The position numbers and the translations under genes are program-made. Positions 17,585 to 26,075 of a stretch of DNA of 64,000 nt are shown here, in pieces. Positions within the stretch are counted from its first letter, which is position 1. Each line of letters opens with the position of its first letter. Source of the DNA: Betaproteobacteria bacterium (GTDB lineage Bacteria; Pseudomonadota; Gammaproteobacteria; Burkholderiales; Rhodocyclaceae); contig JACQYB010000054.1 of the NCBI GenBank assembly GCA_016208415.1, positions 1-64,000 of the forward strand, written 5' to 3'. Under the pieces are notes generated by a model. It saw only the letters and a list, made by a program, of their open reading frames with translations, ran no database searches and had not been told where the DNA came from.

Positions 17585-18814
17585 TCAGAAGGTGAATTGC
17601 ACTCCCGCAGTCGCGGCATTGGCCTTGTAGGGGACGCCCGCGATATTGGAATTGCGCCTCTCATGCCTCATGGAAACATTGAACTGCAAGGCCCGCGATT
17701 GCTTGTACACCGCGCCCAGGCGCGCCGTGCGGACCTTGTCTTCACGGCGGGGGGCGCCGGCAACCGAGGTGGCGAGATCGCCCTCGTAGTCACGAATCGC
17801 ATACTCGAGGCCGCCATCCACGCCGATCTTGGCCGTCGGAAGCCAACTTAACGCAATCGCCAACGCCTTCGTGTCCACCGATCCCGGGTTGACGTCATCA
17901 ATCGTCGTCACCTCCTTGCGAATCGAGGTATTGATCAGCCAGCGGGGATCCGGGCTCCAGCCGAGGCCCAGCTTGAACATCGGCGCAGAAAAGTCCCGCG
18001 CGGTGAAGTCGGAGTAATTGCGTCGATAGTAGCCGACGTAGCCGTCCAGCACGCTCGCCCCGGTAAGACGCCATGCGCGCAGCACCATGCGCAGGTCGTC
18101 CTGGGTGAAGCTGTTGTCCACCGGCGCTCCACCAAACAAACCCTTGTTGGGATAGGTCGTATCCGTATGCCGGTACCGGGCCTCGAACTCGTTGCCCGTG
18201 GGACGCTTGTGAATAACCCCGAAATCAACATAGGTGCTTCGATTGTCCGAGCCCGTCATCGCAGTGTTTGAGTTCTCGGTCGTCAGGTAGCCCGCGCCGG
18301 CGCCCACCGCCCAATCTGGATGCCACCAGTAGTTTGCAGACGCCATGAGGCGCTCGGCGGTACTCTTGTTCTTCAGGGATACCGTGAGATCCTCGAAGCC
18401 GGTCTGCGACTGGGCATGCTGGAGCACCAGGTCGCCGCGCCAGTTTCGTCCCGCCTGCCACAGCCACTTGCCGCTCGCAGAATACGCATCGTGGTCAAGG
18501 GCCGAATACCTGTTGAACATGTAGTGGCTGAGATCCAGATCCACCAGGAACTTCTGGAGACTCACCGGGATGTCGGCGTGGAACTGCGCGTAGGTCCGGC
18601 TGACAATGTCCGAACGGGCGTCAGATCCGAATCTGACGCTGGTGTCACCGTCAGGACGCCGGAGAATGTTGTCGTCGTAGGTAAACGACTGGCCGATGGT
18701 GAAGGAGAACGGATCACCCTCGCCGGCCTGCGCATTGCTACCCACAACACCGAGCCCCAGTCCAAGAACCGAACCGAGGAGGAAGTACCCCTTTTTCATC
18801 AGGCGAGTTCTCAT
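17585..18814 (-). CDS. epsL: Outer-membrane beta-barrel protein EpsL of the exopolysaccharide locus
   Basis: A 409-residue protein with a signal peptide (MKKGYFLLGSVLGLG...NAQA) followed by alternating amphipathic strands. It ends in an aromatic residue (GVQFTF), the usual C-terminal signature of outer-membrane barrels. Features such as FTIGQSFTYDDNILRRPDG and repeated Y-R-H-W-rich strands fit the EpsL/GumI-like barrels found in methanolan-type EPS loci. Its probable role is in outer-membrane export or as a porin for the polymer. Two in-frame starts, 18814 and 18799, are possible. It has its own terminator and diverges from the priming transferase gene. Confidence 0.85.
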   Translation of the reverse strand: MRTRLMKKGYFLLGSVLGLGLGVVGSNAQAGEGDPFSFTIGQSFTYDDNILRRPDGDTSVRFGSDARSDIVSRTYAQFHADIPVSLQKFLVDLDLSHYMFNRYSALDHDAYSASGKWLWQAGRNWRGDLVLQHAQSQTGFEDLTVSLKNKSTAERLMASANYWWHPDWAVGAGAGYLTTENSNTAMTGSDNRSTYVDFGVIHKRPTGNEFEARYRHTDTTYPNKGLFGGAPVDNSFTQDDLRMVLRAWRLTGASVLDGYVGYYRRNYSDFTARDFSAPMFKLGLGWSPDPRWLINTSIRKEVTTIDDVNPGSVDTKALAIALSWLPTAKIGVDGGLEYAIRDYEGDLATSVAGAPRREDKVRTARLGAVYKQSRALQFNVSMRHERRNSNIAGVPYKANAATAGVQFTF

Positions 18815-18940
18815 GATAGAAGTTCTTTAAAAATCAAAGAGGTTTTTGAACAGTCGCCACAGATGGCGGACGTGAAATAATACCTTCATGCTTGGAAATG
18901 GCCGCTGATATATTAAAACGGAAACTTAGCAGGTGCAAAA
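18815..18940. promoter_or_regulatory. Divergent regulatory region between epsL and the priming transferase
   Basis: A 126-bp AT-richer spacer separating two divergent starts. It contains TATATT reading rightwards and TATTAT reading leftwards as possible -10 elements, without convincing -35 partners. Both genes probably take their promoters from here. Confidence 0.45.
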
Positions 18941-20194
18941 ATGTTTGCGGCGCTAGACCAACAGCAGAACCTCCTGAAAGTCCGTCTCAGCCTCACAACG
19001 CTTGTCGGGTATCTTCTTGATCCGATACTCCTTGTGGCTTCGCTGGCGGCAGTCATGGCCCACTACGGGGAGCCGTTTTCCGCCCCCTACCTGACCCTCT
19101 GGGCGATCGTGGTGCTGCTCGCCTTTCCGGGCAAGTCCCAGTTGGGCTCCTCCACCGCCGAGATGTATCGGGATCTCATCTCAGGATGGCTCCTGCTTTT
19201 CAGCGTCCTGATCTTTTTCGGCTACGTGAGTGGATATCTTGATGCCTTCCCGCGCTATGTCCTGGTGACATGGTTTGCGGCTGCCCCGGTTACGTTGCTC
19301 GCCGGCCACCACATCATGCGGGAAGTCATTCCGCGTCTGGCCGTCAACAACCAGCGGACTGCGGTGGTGGTTGGCGCCAACGAACATGGGCAGAAGCTGG
19401 CGGAGCAGATCCGTGCCAACCCCTTCCTGGGCGTACGGGTGATCGGCTTCTTCGACGACCGGGTAAAGGTGCGTGCCGGCGATACCCACGACAACGCCAT
19501 CCTCGGGCCGATGAACCAGCTCGGCCAGTTCGTCAAGGCCCGCGGGGTGGACATCATCTATCTGGCACTGCCGATGGCCTCGCAGCCACGCATCCTGCAA
19601 TTGCTCGACGACCTGCGCGACACGACCTCCTCGATCTACTTCGTCCCCGACATCTTCATGACCGACCTGATCCAGGCGCGCGTTGACAACGTCAGCGGCA
19701 TGCCTGTGGTGGCGGTGTGCGAGACGCCCTTCACCGGCGTCAACGGTCTCATCAAGCGCGCCAGCGACATCGTGCTGTCGATACTGATCCTGATCCTGAT
19801 TTCGCCAGTAATGCTCGCCATCGCCATCGGGGTAAAGCGCAGTTCCCCGGGCCCGGTGTTGTTCAAGCAACGTCGCTACGGGCTGGATGGAAAGGAAATC
19901 ATCGTCTACAAGTTCCGTTCCATGTCGGTGTGCGAGGATGGATTCGACATGCCCCAGGCCCAGCGCAACGACCCGCGCGTGACCGCCTTCGGCGCGCTCA
20001 TCCGGCGCACGTCCCTCGATGAACTGCCCCAGTTCTTCAACGTGCTGCAGGGCCGCATGAGCATCGTCGGGCCGCGTCCCCATGCCGTCGCCCACAACGA
20101 AACCTACCGGCGGCTGATCAAGGGCTACATGATCCGGCACAAGGTCAAACCAGGCATCACGGGCTGGGCCCAGGTCAACGGCTGTGGTCAGTGA
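18941..20194 (+). CDS. Undecaprenyl-phosphate glucose phosphotransferase (EpsB/WcaJ type), C-terminally truncated
   Basis: The priming enzyme for Wzx/Wzy exopolysaccharides; it transfers a sugar phosphate from a nucleotide sugar to undecaprenyl phosphate at the inner membrane. The frame gives 417 residues: several N-terminal helices (residues about 15-125), a Rossmann-like segment (AVVVGANEHGQKLAEQI) and the catalytic bacterial sugar transferase domain (helix near residue 285, then KRSSPGPVLFKQRRYGLDGK, YKFRSM, RRTSLDELPQFFNVLQGRMSIVGPRP). It stops abruptly after KPGITGWAQVNGCGQ. Full-length homologues continue from GWAQVNG for roughly 45-50 more residues, with a RGETD motif and a final KNAY-like end. 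None of the three downstream frames encodes that tail, so the 3' end has been replaced or deleted. Activity is therefore doubtful. Confidence 0.88.
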   Translation: MFAALDQQQNLLKVRLSLTTLVGYLLDPILLVASLAAVMAHYGEPFSAPYLTLWAIVVLLAFPGKSQLGSSTAEMYRDLISGWLLLFSVLIFFGYVSGYLDAFPRYVLVTWFAAAPVTLLAGHHIMREVIPRLAVNNQRTAVVVGANEHGQKLAEQIRANPFLGVRVIGFFDDRVKVRAGDTHDNAILGPMNQLGQFVKARGVDIIYLALPMASQPRILQLLDDLRDTTSSIYFVPDIFMTDLIQARVDNVSGMPVVAVCETPFTGVNGLIKRASDIVLSILILILISPVMLAIAIGVKRSSPGPVLFKQRRYGLDGKEIIVYKFRSMSVCEDGFDMPQAQRNDPRVTAFGALIRRTSLDELPQFFNVLQGRMSIVGPRPHAVAHNETYRRLIKGYMIRHKVKPGITGWAQVNGCGQ

Positions 20195-20284
20195 CTCCAA
20201 GGCTTACTGAAGTACTCCGGTCGAACGCCTCCCCCCGGACCCCCAGCGAAGGGCGCTCGTAGGGTACTTCTCTTCCATGTGTCG
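20195..20284. other. Junction region after the truncated priming transferase
   Basis: A 90-bp convergent spacer between the truncated transferase and the MBL-fold gene. It contains an inverted repeat, GAAGTAC at 20209-20215 and GTACTTC at 20264-20270, enclosing about 48 bp. No T-run or target-site duplication is obvious. It could be a convergent terminator or the scar of the event that removed the transferase C-terminus. Confidence 0.45.
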
Positions 20285-21328
20285 TCAGTCCGCCTCAGCA
20301 CGGCGTGCCCAGCGCATGATGCCCGCCTCTTCAATCCTGCCGACCTTCCCCCGCCGCTCCAGAAACACCAGGTGGGCAATTGCCTCGCCCATCGCGAAGC
20401 GCACCTGGTGGGGGTCGTCTATTTCACGCTGAAAGAGCACCGGCAGCAACTCGGCGGCTGTTTTCGGCTTGGCGCATGCCCCCAGCAGTTCCTCGCAGCG
20501 GGCGCGGTGGTGCGCCCTCAAGGCCTCCACCCGGGTACCGATGCCACGAAAGGGCAGCCCATGGGACGGCAGCACCAGCGTGTCGCCCGGCAAGTCGAGG
20601 AAGCGCTCGATGGATTCCAGGAACTGCCCGAGCATGTCATCGGCGGGATTGATCGGCCATACCGGCACGTTCGTGGAGATCCGCGGCAACAGCATGTCCC
20701 CGGAAATCAGCACTCCAAGCGTCCGGCAATGGAGTGCGGCGTGCTCCACGCTGTGTCCGTAACCCACCATCACCGTCCAGTCGTTGTCGCCGATGCGAAG
20801 GCACTCGCCGTCGCGCAACCGCACGAACGTATCCGGTAGCGCCGGCACGCCCCGGGCATAGGCGCCGCCGAGCCGCGCCAGGCCCTCGTACCCGGGCCCT
20901 GCCAGCCCGTGGCGCGCAAACATCTCCAGTGTGGCCGCCGCCGAGAACCCCGCCAGATTTGCGCGGATCAGGCTTGCCATCATGTATTCGCCGGCGGTGA
21001 TCCACAGTGGCGCTCCATGCTCGCGTTCCAGCCACCAGGCGAGCCCGATGTGGTCCGGATGGCAATGGGTCACGATCTGGCGCCGCAGATTCAGCCCCTC
21101 GGCGGGGCCCGCCAGTACCCCGCGCCAGGCATCCTGCACCGCAGGCAGAGAAATGCCCGTGTCCACGGCCGTCCATCCGCCGCCATCCCTTAACAGCCAG
21201 AGATTCACGTGATTCAGCGCAAAAGGCAGGGGCATCCGCAGCCACATCACGCCCGGAGCGACAGCCACAGCCTCGCCGGCCTGTGGAGGCCCCACGTGCA
21301 GGTAGTCGATGTCCATTGGGCGAACCAT
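20285..21328 (-). CDS. MBL-fold metallo-hydrolase
   Basis: A metallo-beta-lactamase fold protein of 347 residues (or 343 from the ATG at 21316). The metal-binding motif THCHPDHIG lies near residue 86. A downstream His in GYGHSVEHAALH, an Asp in ISGDMLLP and a C-terminal His in PSHGLPF complete the expected ligands. The C-terminal third is helical, like the LACTB2/hydroxyacylglutathione-hydrolase-related enzymes annotated as MBL-fold metallohydrolases. It likely hydrolyses a small thioester or ester; the substrate is unknown. It converges on the truncated priming transferase and shows no functional link to the EPS genes. The 245 bp downstream of the next gene carry nothing recognisable. Confidence 0.88.
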   Translation of the reverse strand: MVRPMDIDYLHVGPPQAGEAVAVAPGVMWLRMPLPFALNHVNLWLLRDGGGWTAVDTGISLPAVQDAWRGVLAGPAEGLNLRRQIVTHCHPDHIGLAWWLEREHGAPLWITAGEYMMASLIRANLAGFSAAATLEMFARHGLAGPGYEGLARLGGAYARGVPALPDTFVRLRDGECLRIGDNDWTVMVGYGHSVEHAALHCRTLGVLISGDMLLPRISTNVPVWPINPADDMLGQFLESIERFLDLPGDTLVLPSHGLPFRGIGTRVEALRAHHRARCEELLGACAKPKTAAELLPVLFQREIDDPHQVRFAMGEAIAHLVFLERRGKVGRIEEAGIMRWARRAEAD

Positions 21329-21573
21329 CCGGAAGAATACGAATCAGCGCGTCCCGCGGCCACTGTGGCAGACGCGGGCCAAACAGACGAGGAACACTCG
21401 CCGCTCGGCATTGTATCGTGGCGGAATGCGCTTTCCGGTGATTCCCGGAGCCTCCGGCCCAAGCTCCATCCAGGAACCGGATCCGGGATGGAACTCCCGA
21501 TCCCTCGTGCTCCCGACCCGTCACGGGTGGGGCCCGGACCAGGCGGACCGGCGCCCCACTGCGGAAAGGACGA

Positions 21574-23769
21574 TCAGAGTGGCGATGCGGTGAATCGCAG
21601 GGCCGTGCCGGACTTGGCCACCACCCGCCAGTGCGTCTGGTCACCGCTCACCGTGGCCGACCCGCTGTTGACCTTGGGCTGCGCGAAGCCCGCCTTGGGC
21701 AGAAGCCAGGACATGGTCGCCAGGCTGGTGGGATGGCTGGCGTCAAACTGCTTGGCCCCGGCAGCGGTCTGGGTCACGGTCCAGGTCACGCTGCGCCGCT
21801 TGGTACCGAAATCCGCCAGCGCCGCCATCGTGTACCACTTGAACTGCCCGGCGGATCGCTTTGTCTTGGCGTAGTTCAGCATCGAGAGCAGCACGTCGGA
21901 CCAGTCGATGGCCCCCGGAGGATGGGCGTAGATCTCCCGGCTGGTGCGGTAGGCGACGCTGAAATCGATGAGCTGGGTATACCAGTTGGTGACGTCCTGC
22001 TTCGGCACGCCCAACTCCTGGAACTCCTCGAAAGTGGCGTAGGGTCCGAAGGGCGTGATGGGGAAGGCCCACATGTTGGGGTTGCGCAAGGCGCCGTCGC
22101 GGTAGGTGCGCGTGGGACCCATGCCGGTGTGGCCGAGGAAGTAGTACCCCACCACTCCCTGGGCTTCCAGCCAGTCCACCGCCCATTGGGGGTTGTTGCC
22201 CTGTGGCGCCGAATACTCCCGCGTCGCATGCCCCACGGTCCCGTCCACCGCCTGTCGGTTCAGCACCAGATACTGCTGGAACTCCGCCTGGTTGGTCTCC
22301 GACACGTTGTAGCCATAGTAGTCGTGGATCCAGCCGCCATGGTTGCCCACCTGGTGGCCGGCCTTGTCGAAATCCTTGAGGAATTTCTGGGCCGTCGGGT
22401 TGTTGGGCAGATCGAAACCCAGCTTGTCGCCGAAGGTGATGGTGTCCGGACCGGCGGTCATGTGCATGGAAAACGGACCATGCTTCCACACGCCCAGCGT
22501 CTTGAGTTGCTGCATGGGCTGAAGGGCCTCCTGGGCATCCAGGTGCCAGTTGAAAGTCAGGCCGCCGACGCCGTTGGGGTGATTGGCCAGGCGCGGCAGC
22601 TTCAGCATTTCATCGCCGAAATAGCGCATGAAGCCGTGCATCAGCATGCCGTCGGTCTGTCCCTTGAGGGCCGACAGCGGCGTGTTCACGAACAGCACCT
22701 CGCCGCTGCCGACAGCATTGCGTCCCGCCGTCAGGCCGAAGGTTGGTGAGGCAAGCAGCGCCGTGCCGGCAAAGGTGCCGCGGGTGACGTAGCTCGGATA
22801 GATGAGCACGCCGTATCCGTAACCCGAGACGGCGTGGGTTGCTCCCGTGGCCGCTGTCGTAGTCGCCAGTGTGGACAGACTCTTGGTGGTCGTCCCGCCG
22901 CTGGTGGTGCCGAGTTTCACCGTGGTGGTAGCGCTCACCTTCGGCGCTTTCTTCGCCGTTTTCAGATCCACCGTCGTCGTAGCGTTCAGCGTGGTCCGCG
23001 AACTGGTCGTGGTGGCGCCACCGGTCACGGTTTCAGTCTTGACCTTGAAGAACTGCGAGTGGTCATAGCCCTTGAGTCCGCCGGGGTTCGTGGTGCTGGC
23101 GGGGAGGTAGAGCGCTTCCCCGGACGACAGGCTGACCGAGGACAGCACCCCCTTGGTCGTGGTACTGGTCGTGGTGGCGGTGGTGGACGTCGTGCGGGCC
23201 GTCGTCGTGCTCCCCGTCGTGGTCGTGGTGCCGTACAGCATGGACTTGCCCGGCGGCACCTGGAACTTGCGCAACTGCCCCTCCAGCCCCGTGATCGGCC
23301 CCAGGCCGACCATCAAGTCGCGCAGTTCATCGTAAAGCACGTAATCCACACCCGCCATGGCGCTGAAACGCGCTTTCGGGATGGGGAAACACCCGCCGTC
23401 GTTCAGGGCGCCGGAGTCATACACCAGCGTGGCCTTGCCACCCTGGCTGACATAGCTCTGGATTGCCGTGACCAGTGCATCGCTGGCCACGTAGTGCAAC
23501 TGATCCGGCAAGATCAGTCCCCGGTACTGCAGCGCACCCGAGCCCATCTGCATGAACTGTGAATCCGTGATGGCCTGCAGACGAAAGCCCTCCTCGCTGG
23601 CGGCGTCGAACCACGCCGCCACGCGCACGTCCGTGACGGGCATGCCATCAGGCACGAGCAGCGCGAGGGTGTCCGCACTCTGCGCCCTGGCAGGACCGGC
23701 CAGCGCCATCAGCAACAATGCCGCGGACACCGTGGCAAGGCGCACCCATCGTTCAAGCTTCCCGATCAT
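21574..23769 (-). CDS. Secreted NodB-like (polysaccharide deacetylase-related) protein with threonine-rich insert
   Basis: A protein of 731 residues with a clear signal peptide (MIGKLERWVR..., cleavage after ARA near residue 29) and an AGGAGAG ribosome-binding site. Residues 33-180 form an alpha/beta domain (LALLVPDGMPV, YRGLILPDQLHY, YVSQGGKATLVYDSG) resembling a glutamine-amidotransferase-like fold. Residues 181-309 are threonine-rich and low in complexity. The C-terminal domain has NodB-like landmarks: an Asp in FNWHLDA, His residues in VGNHGGWIHDYYG, YSAPQGN and YAHPPGA. The protein at 53966-55840 is a paralogue lacking the insert. It probably acts on a polysaccharide outside the cytoplasm. 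It lies 450 bp downstream of gspM on the same strand, so type II secretion of it is an attractive guess. Confidence 0.8.
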   Translation of the reverse strand: MIGKLERWVRLATVSAALLLMALAGPARAQSADTLALLVPDGMPVTDVRVAAWFDAASEEGFRLQAITDSQFMQMGSGALQYRGLILPDQLHYVASDALVTAIQSYVSQGGKATLVYDSGALNDGGCFPIPKARFSAMAGVDYVLYDELRDLMVGLGPITGLEGQLRKFQVPPGKSMLYGTTTTTGSTTTARTTSTTATTTSTTTKGVLSSVSLSSGEALYLPASTTNPGGLKGYDHSQFFKVKTETVTGGATTTSSRTTLNATTTVDLKTAKKAPKVSATTTVKLGTTSGGTTTKSLSTLATTTAATGATHAVSGYGYGVLIYPSYVTRGTFAGTALLASPTFGLTAGRNAVGSGEVLFVNTPLSALKGQTDGMLMHGFMRYFGDEMLKLPRLANHPNGVGGLTFNWHLDAQEALQPMQQLKTLGVWKHGPFSMHMTAGPDTITFGDKLGFDLPNNPTAQKFLKDFDKAGHQVGNHGGWIHDYYGYNVSETNQAEFQQYLVLNRQAVDGTVGHATREYSAPQGNNPQWAVDWLEAQGVVGYYFLGHTGMGPTRTYRDGALRNPNMWAFPITPFGPYATFEEFQELGVPKQDVTNWYTQLIDFSVAYRTSREIYAHPPGAIDWSDVLLSMLNYAKTKRSAGQFKWYTMAALADFGTKRRSVTWTVTQTAAGAKQFDASHPTSLATMSWLLPKAGFAQPKVNSGSATVSGDQTHWRVVAKSGTALRFTASPL
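22843..23229 (-). repeat. Threonine-rich coding tract (residues 181-309)
   Basis: Clusters of ACC/ACG codons give runs of three to five threonines mixed with Ser, Gly, Ala and Lys. The tract is an irregular coding repeat rather than a fixed-unit DNA tandem array. In the paralogue at 53966-55840 the same point, after a PPGK motif, carries only a short Ala/Thr-rich loop. Confidence 0.85.
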
Positions 23770-24221
23770 CTGACTCTCCTCTGTTCTTGCGCTTTGATGT
23801 GCACCATCCGGCGCGCGCTGCCACCGCACTGGCATCCACGCGGCGGATGTGAATTGCGCCCGCTGCACACAACCGTTTGAAGCAGCGGGCGTGGCGACCC
23901 GACACACATTGACATCTGCATCGGGTCTCAATCTCGACTGATTCTAACCGCGCAGAAATCTACGTCTCTAGGATTAGACGGGCTTAGGGGAGTGCGCGCC
24001 CGCTTGGGCATGTTCCGATCCGGCGCGAAGGCGCACCGGCGCAGTCGGGGACACGATCACGGTGTCCCTTGCTCTGAATGGCAGGAAATCAGGGGGTGAA
24101 GCAGCTCGACCAGCGCCGCGCTCCTTGCCCGGGCAGTCGAAGGCTTCCCGCCCTCAGCCGGAAGCCGCGTCAGGCCCCACGCCCAAGGGCTCCTAAATCA
24201 GGTCACCGCGGAAAGCCGGCC
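23770..24221. other. Intergenic region upstream of the NodB-like gene, downstream of gspM
   Basis: About 450 bp without a credible gene. It includes an inverted repeat, GGGACAC at 24048-24054 and GTGTCCC at 24062-24068, which may mark the end of the gsp transcript but has no T-run. An AT-richer stretch around 23935-23985 probably carries the promoter of the NodB-like gene; no clean hexamer pair is visible. No gspN gene follows gspM. Confidence 0.45.
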
Positions 24222-24737
24222 CTAATCCGTCTCCGGCTGGCGCAGCACGGCTTCCACCCGCACCTGACCGGGATCGGCCAGCGCCTCGACCTTGCAGGAA
24301 TCGACATGGATGCGCCGCGTCGCCTGCAGCTCGGCCAGCCAACCCACCCAGGCATCGAACCACACGCCCGACAGGTTGAGCCGCACCTCGCCGTTGCCCA
24401 GGGATTCCACCGCGCCCTCCCCGAGTTCCACCCCGCGCGCCCGGGCGGACTCCCCGATCGCCGTCCGCAGTTGTCCCGCGTCCATCGGCGCCGGCCTGGC
24501 GATGGCCTTCAGGCGCGCAACCTCGGACTTGCGGCTGCGCATCTCCTCGACCTGGGCACGCAAACCAGGAAGACGGCCCTCGATGCGCGACAGCGCCTCG
24601 AGGGCCGGCAGCCACACCGCGCCGACCACCAGCATGGCCGCCAGCACGCCTGCGCCTGCGGTGAGGGCTACCCTCTCCCGGGCGCTGCACGCGGCCCAGG
24701 AAGAACGCAGCTTCTGCCTCAGAGACTCGTCGGCCAT
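24222..24737 (-). CDS. gspM: Type II secretion system protein M
   Basis: A small bitopic inner-membrane protein of 171 residues. It has a short cytoplasmic N-terminus, one transmembrane helix (residues about 25-46, ALTAGAGVLAAMLVVGAVWLP), a coiled-coil stretch (about 48-80) and a periplasmic ferredoxin-like domain ending in VEAVLRQPETD. In GspM this partners GspL in the assembly platform. It begins 1 bp after the gspL stop and is the last gene of the minus-strand gsp unit. Confidence 0.9.
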   Translation of the reverse strand: MADESLRQKLRSSWAACSARERVALTAGAGVLAAMLVVGAVWLPALEALSRIEGRLPGLRAQVEEMRSRKSEVARLKAIARPAPMDAGQLRTAIGESARARGVELGEGAVESLGNGEVRLNLSGVWFDAWVGWLAELQATRRIHVDSCKVEALADPGQVRVEAVLRQPETD

Positions 24738-24738
24738 G

Positions 24739-25944
24739 TCAGCTCCGCAGCCCGACGTTCAGCCGCAGCGCGGTGGCTGGGTCTCCCGTCGTCTCCAATC
24801 CCACGGACAACCCCAGCGCTTCGAGGCGTCCGCGCAGATCCCCGGTCGCCGCCTCCGGCAGCCCCAATACCAGGCTGAGCCGCCCCTGGCGGTACTCCAG
24901 CCCGCGCAGGGCCTGTGGCGGCAACTGCGCCAAGACCGGGGAGCACCGCCCCAGCAGCGCGAGGAAATCCTCCGCTCCCGCCTCCCCCGCTGCCCGCAGC
25001 AGCCCACCCATCTGTCGCCGCATCTGCAGCACCGGGTCCACCACCGCAGTAGCCTCGGGAAACGCTTCCCGGAACAACGCCACCGCCTCGTTGCGCAGAT
25101 CCCGCTCCTCCAGGCTGCGGACGCCCAGCAGGCCCAGTACCCCCAGCAGATGGACAACGCCGACCAGGCCCAGCACCGCCAGAGGCACCCGCAAAGCACG
25201 CATGCGCTCCTGCCAGCCCGGGCGCGGACGCAGATCACCCACCCGCAAGTCCGGAGCGACGGACCAGTCCCCCATGGCCCAGTCCCACGAACCGGCCGTC
25301 ACGACCTCCAGTCCCAGTTCCACTGCCCACCGCGCGACCCGGGGATGCGCGCCGGCGTCGCGCAGCCAGACGTCGATTCCGTCGGGGCGCCCGGTGCCCG
25401 CCTCGGCCAGCGCGATGCGCAGCACCGTGGGCGCCGACCCATCCGGTGGAATGTCGACGCTGACCGGATAGCCCAGCGCCGTGAACAACCATCCACCATC
25501 CGCGGCGGCCAGCACAGTCCAGCGGCCGGGCTTCACAGCCGCCAGACTGGTCTCGGCCACGATCCGGGCCAGCGTCCGTCCCGCCGCAGACAGTGCCCCG
25601 ATGAGCGTGGCGAGGAGCGGGCGCGCCACCACCACGGCAAGGGTCCGCCCCTCGGCGTCCTCCCCCAGTCGCAGCACGTGGGTATCGTCGGGCTCCTCAA
25701 GCAGGCCGTCTTCCAGGGCGTAACCCAGCACCCCCACCTGCAGCGCGGCCCGCCCGCCAGGCACGCGGCGGCGCATCACCGACAGGCAATCGGCGGCAAT
25801 CACGCCCACCACACCCTCGCCGTGGGGCAGATCCGAAGCCGTGCCCTGGCCGCGCCGCAGCACACGCGCGCCATCACGCAGCGCCCACGTGAATACGCCG
25901 CTGCGCGCCGCGTCTTCATTCAGCAACAACAGCAGATGCGCCAA
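24739..25944 (-). CDS. gspL: Type II secretion system protein L
   Basis: A 401-residue inner-membrane protein that links the GspE ATPase to the pseudopilus platform. The N-terminal about 240 residues form the cytoplasmic actin-like domain; a transmembrane helix follows (about 250-275, VPLAVLGLVGVVHLLGVLGLLG) and then a periplasmic ferredoxin-like domain. I place the start at a TTG, because GGAGG lies six bases upstream and no better ATG fits. It is separated from gspK by 131 bp and joined to gspM almost directly. Sequence conservation in this family is low, so the call rests on topology and gene order. Confidence 0.88.
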   Translation of the reverse strand: MAHLLLLLNEDAARSGVFTWALRDGARVLRRGQGTASDLPHGEGVVGVIAADCLSVMRRRVPGGRAALQVGVLGYALEDGLLEEPDDTHVLRLGEDAEGRTLAVVVARPLLATLIGALSAAGRTLARIVAETSLAAVKPGRWTVLAAADGGWLFTALGYPVSVDIPPDGSAPTVLRIALAEAGTGRPDGIDVWLRDAGAHPRVARWAVELGLEVVTAGSWDWAMGDWSVAPDLRVGDLRPRPGWQERMRALRVPLAVLGLVGVVHLLGVLGLLGVRSLEERDLRNEAVALFREAFPEATAVVDPVLQMRRQMGGLLRAAGEAGAEDFLALLGRCSPVLAQLPPQALRGLEYRQGRLSLVLGLPEAATGDLRGRLEALGLSVGLETTGDPATALRLNVGLRS

Positions 25945-26075
25945 GTACTGCCTCCGTTTCCGTCCTCAGTGACAACAAACGTACAACGGCCCTTCCAATG
26001 GACATGCAGCCCTTCCCTCCCCGGGCTTTGAGTCGACCCGCGCCCTTGACGGGCTGCCGAGGCCAGACGCCGCCT

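Noticed and set aside
22843-23229. Possible CRISPR or minisatellite
   Set aside because: The repeats are irregular Thr codon runs inside a conserved reading frame, with no fixed repeat/spacer pattern.
24047-24090. Possible sigma54 promoter near the GGTGTCCCTTGCT stretch
   Set aside because: Spacing between the GG and GC dinucleotides is 8, not the required 10.
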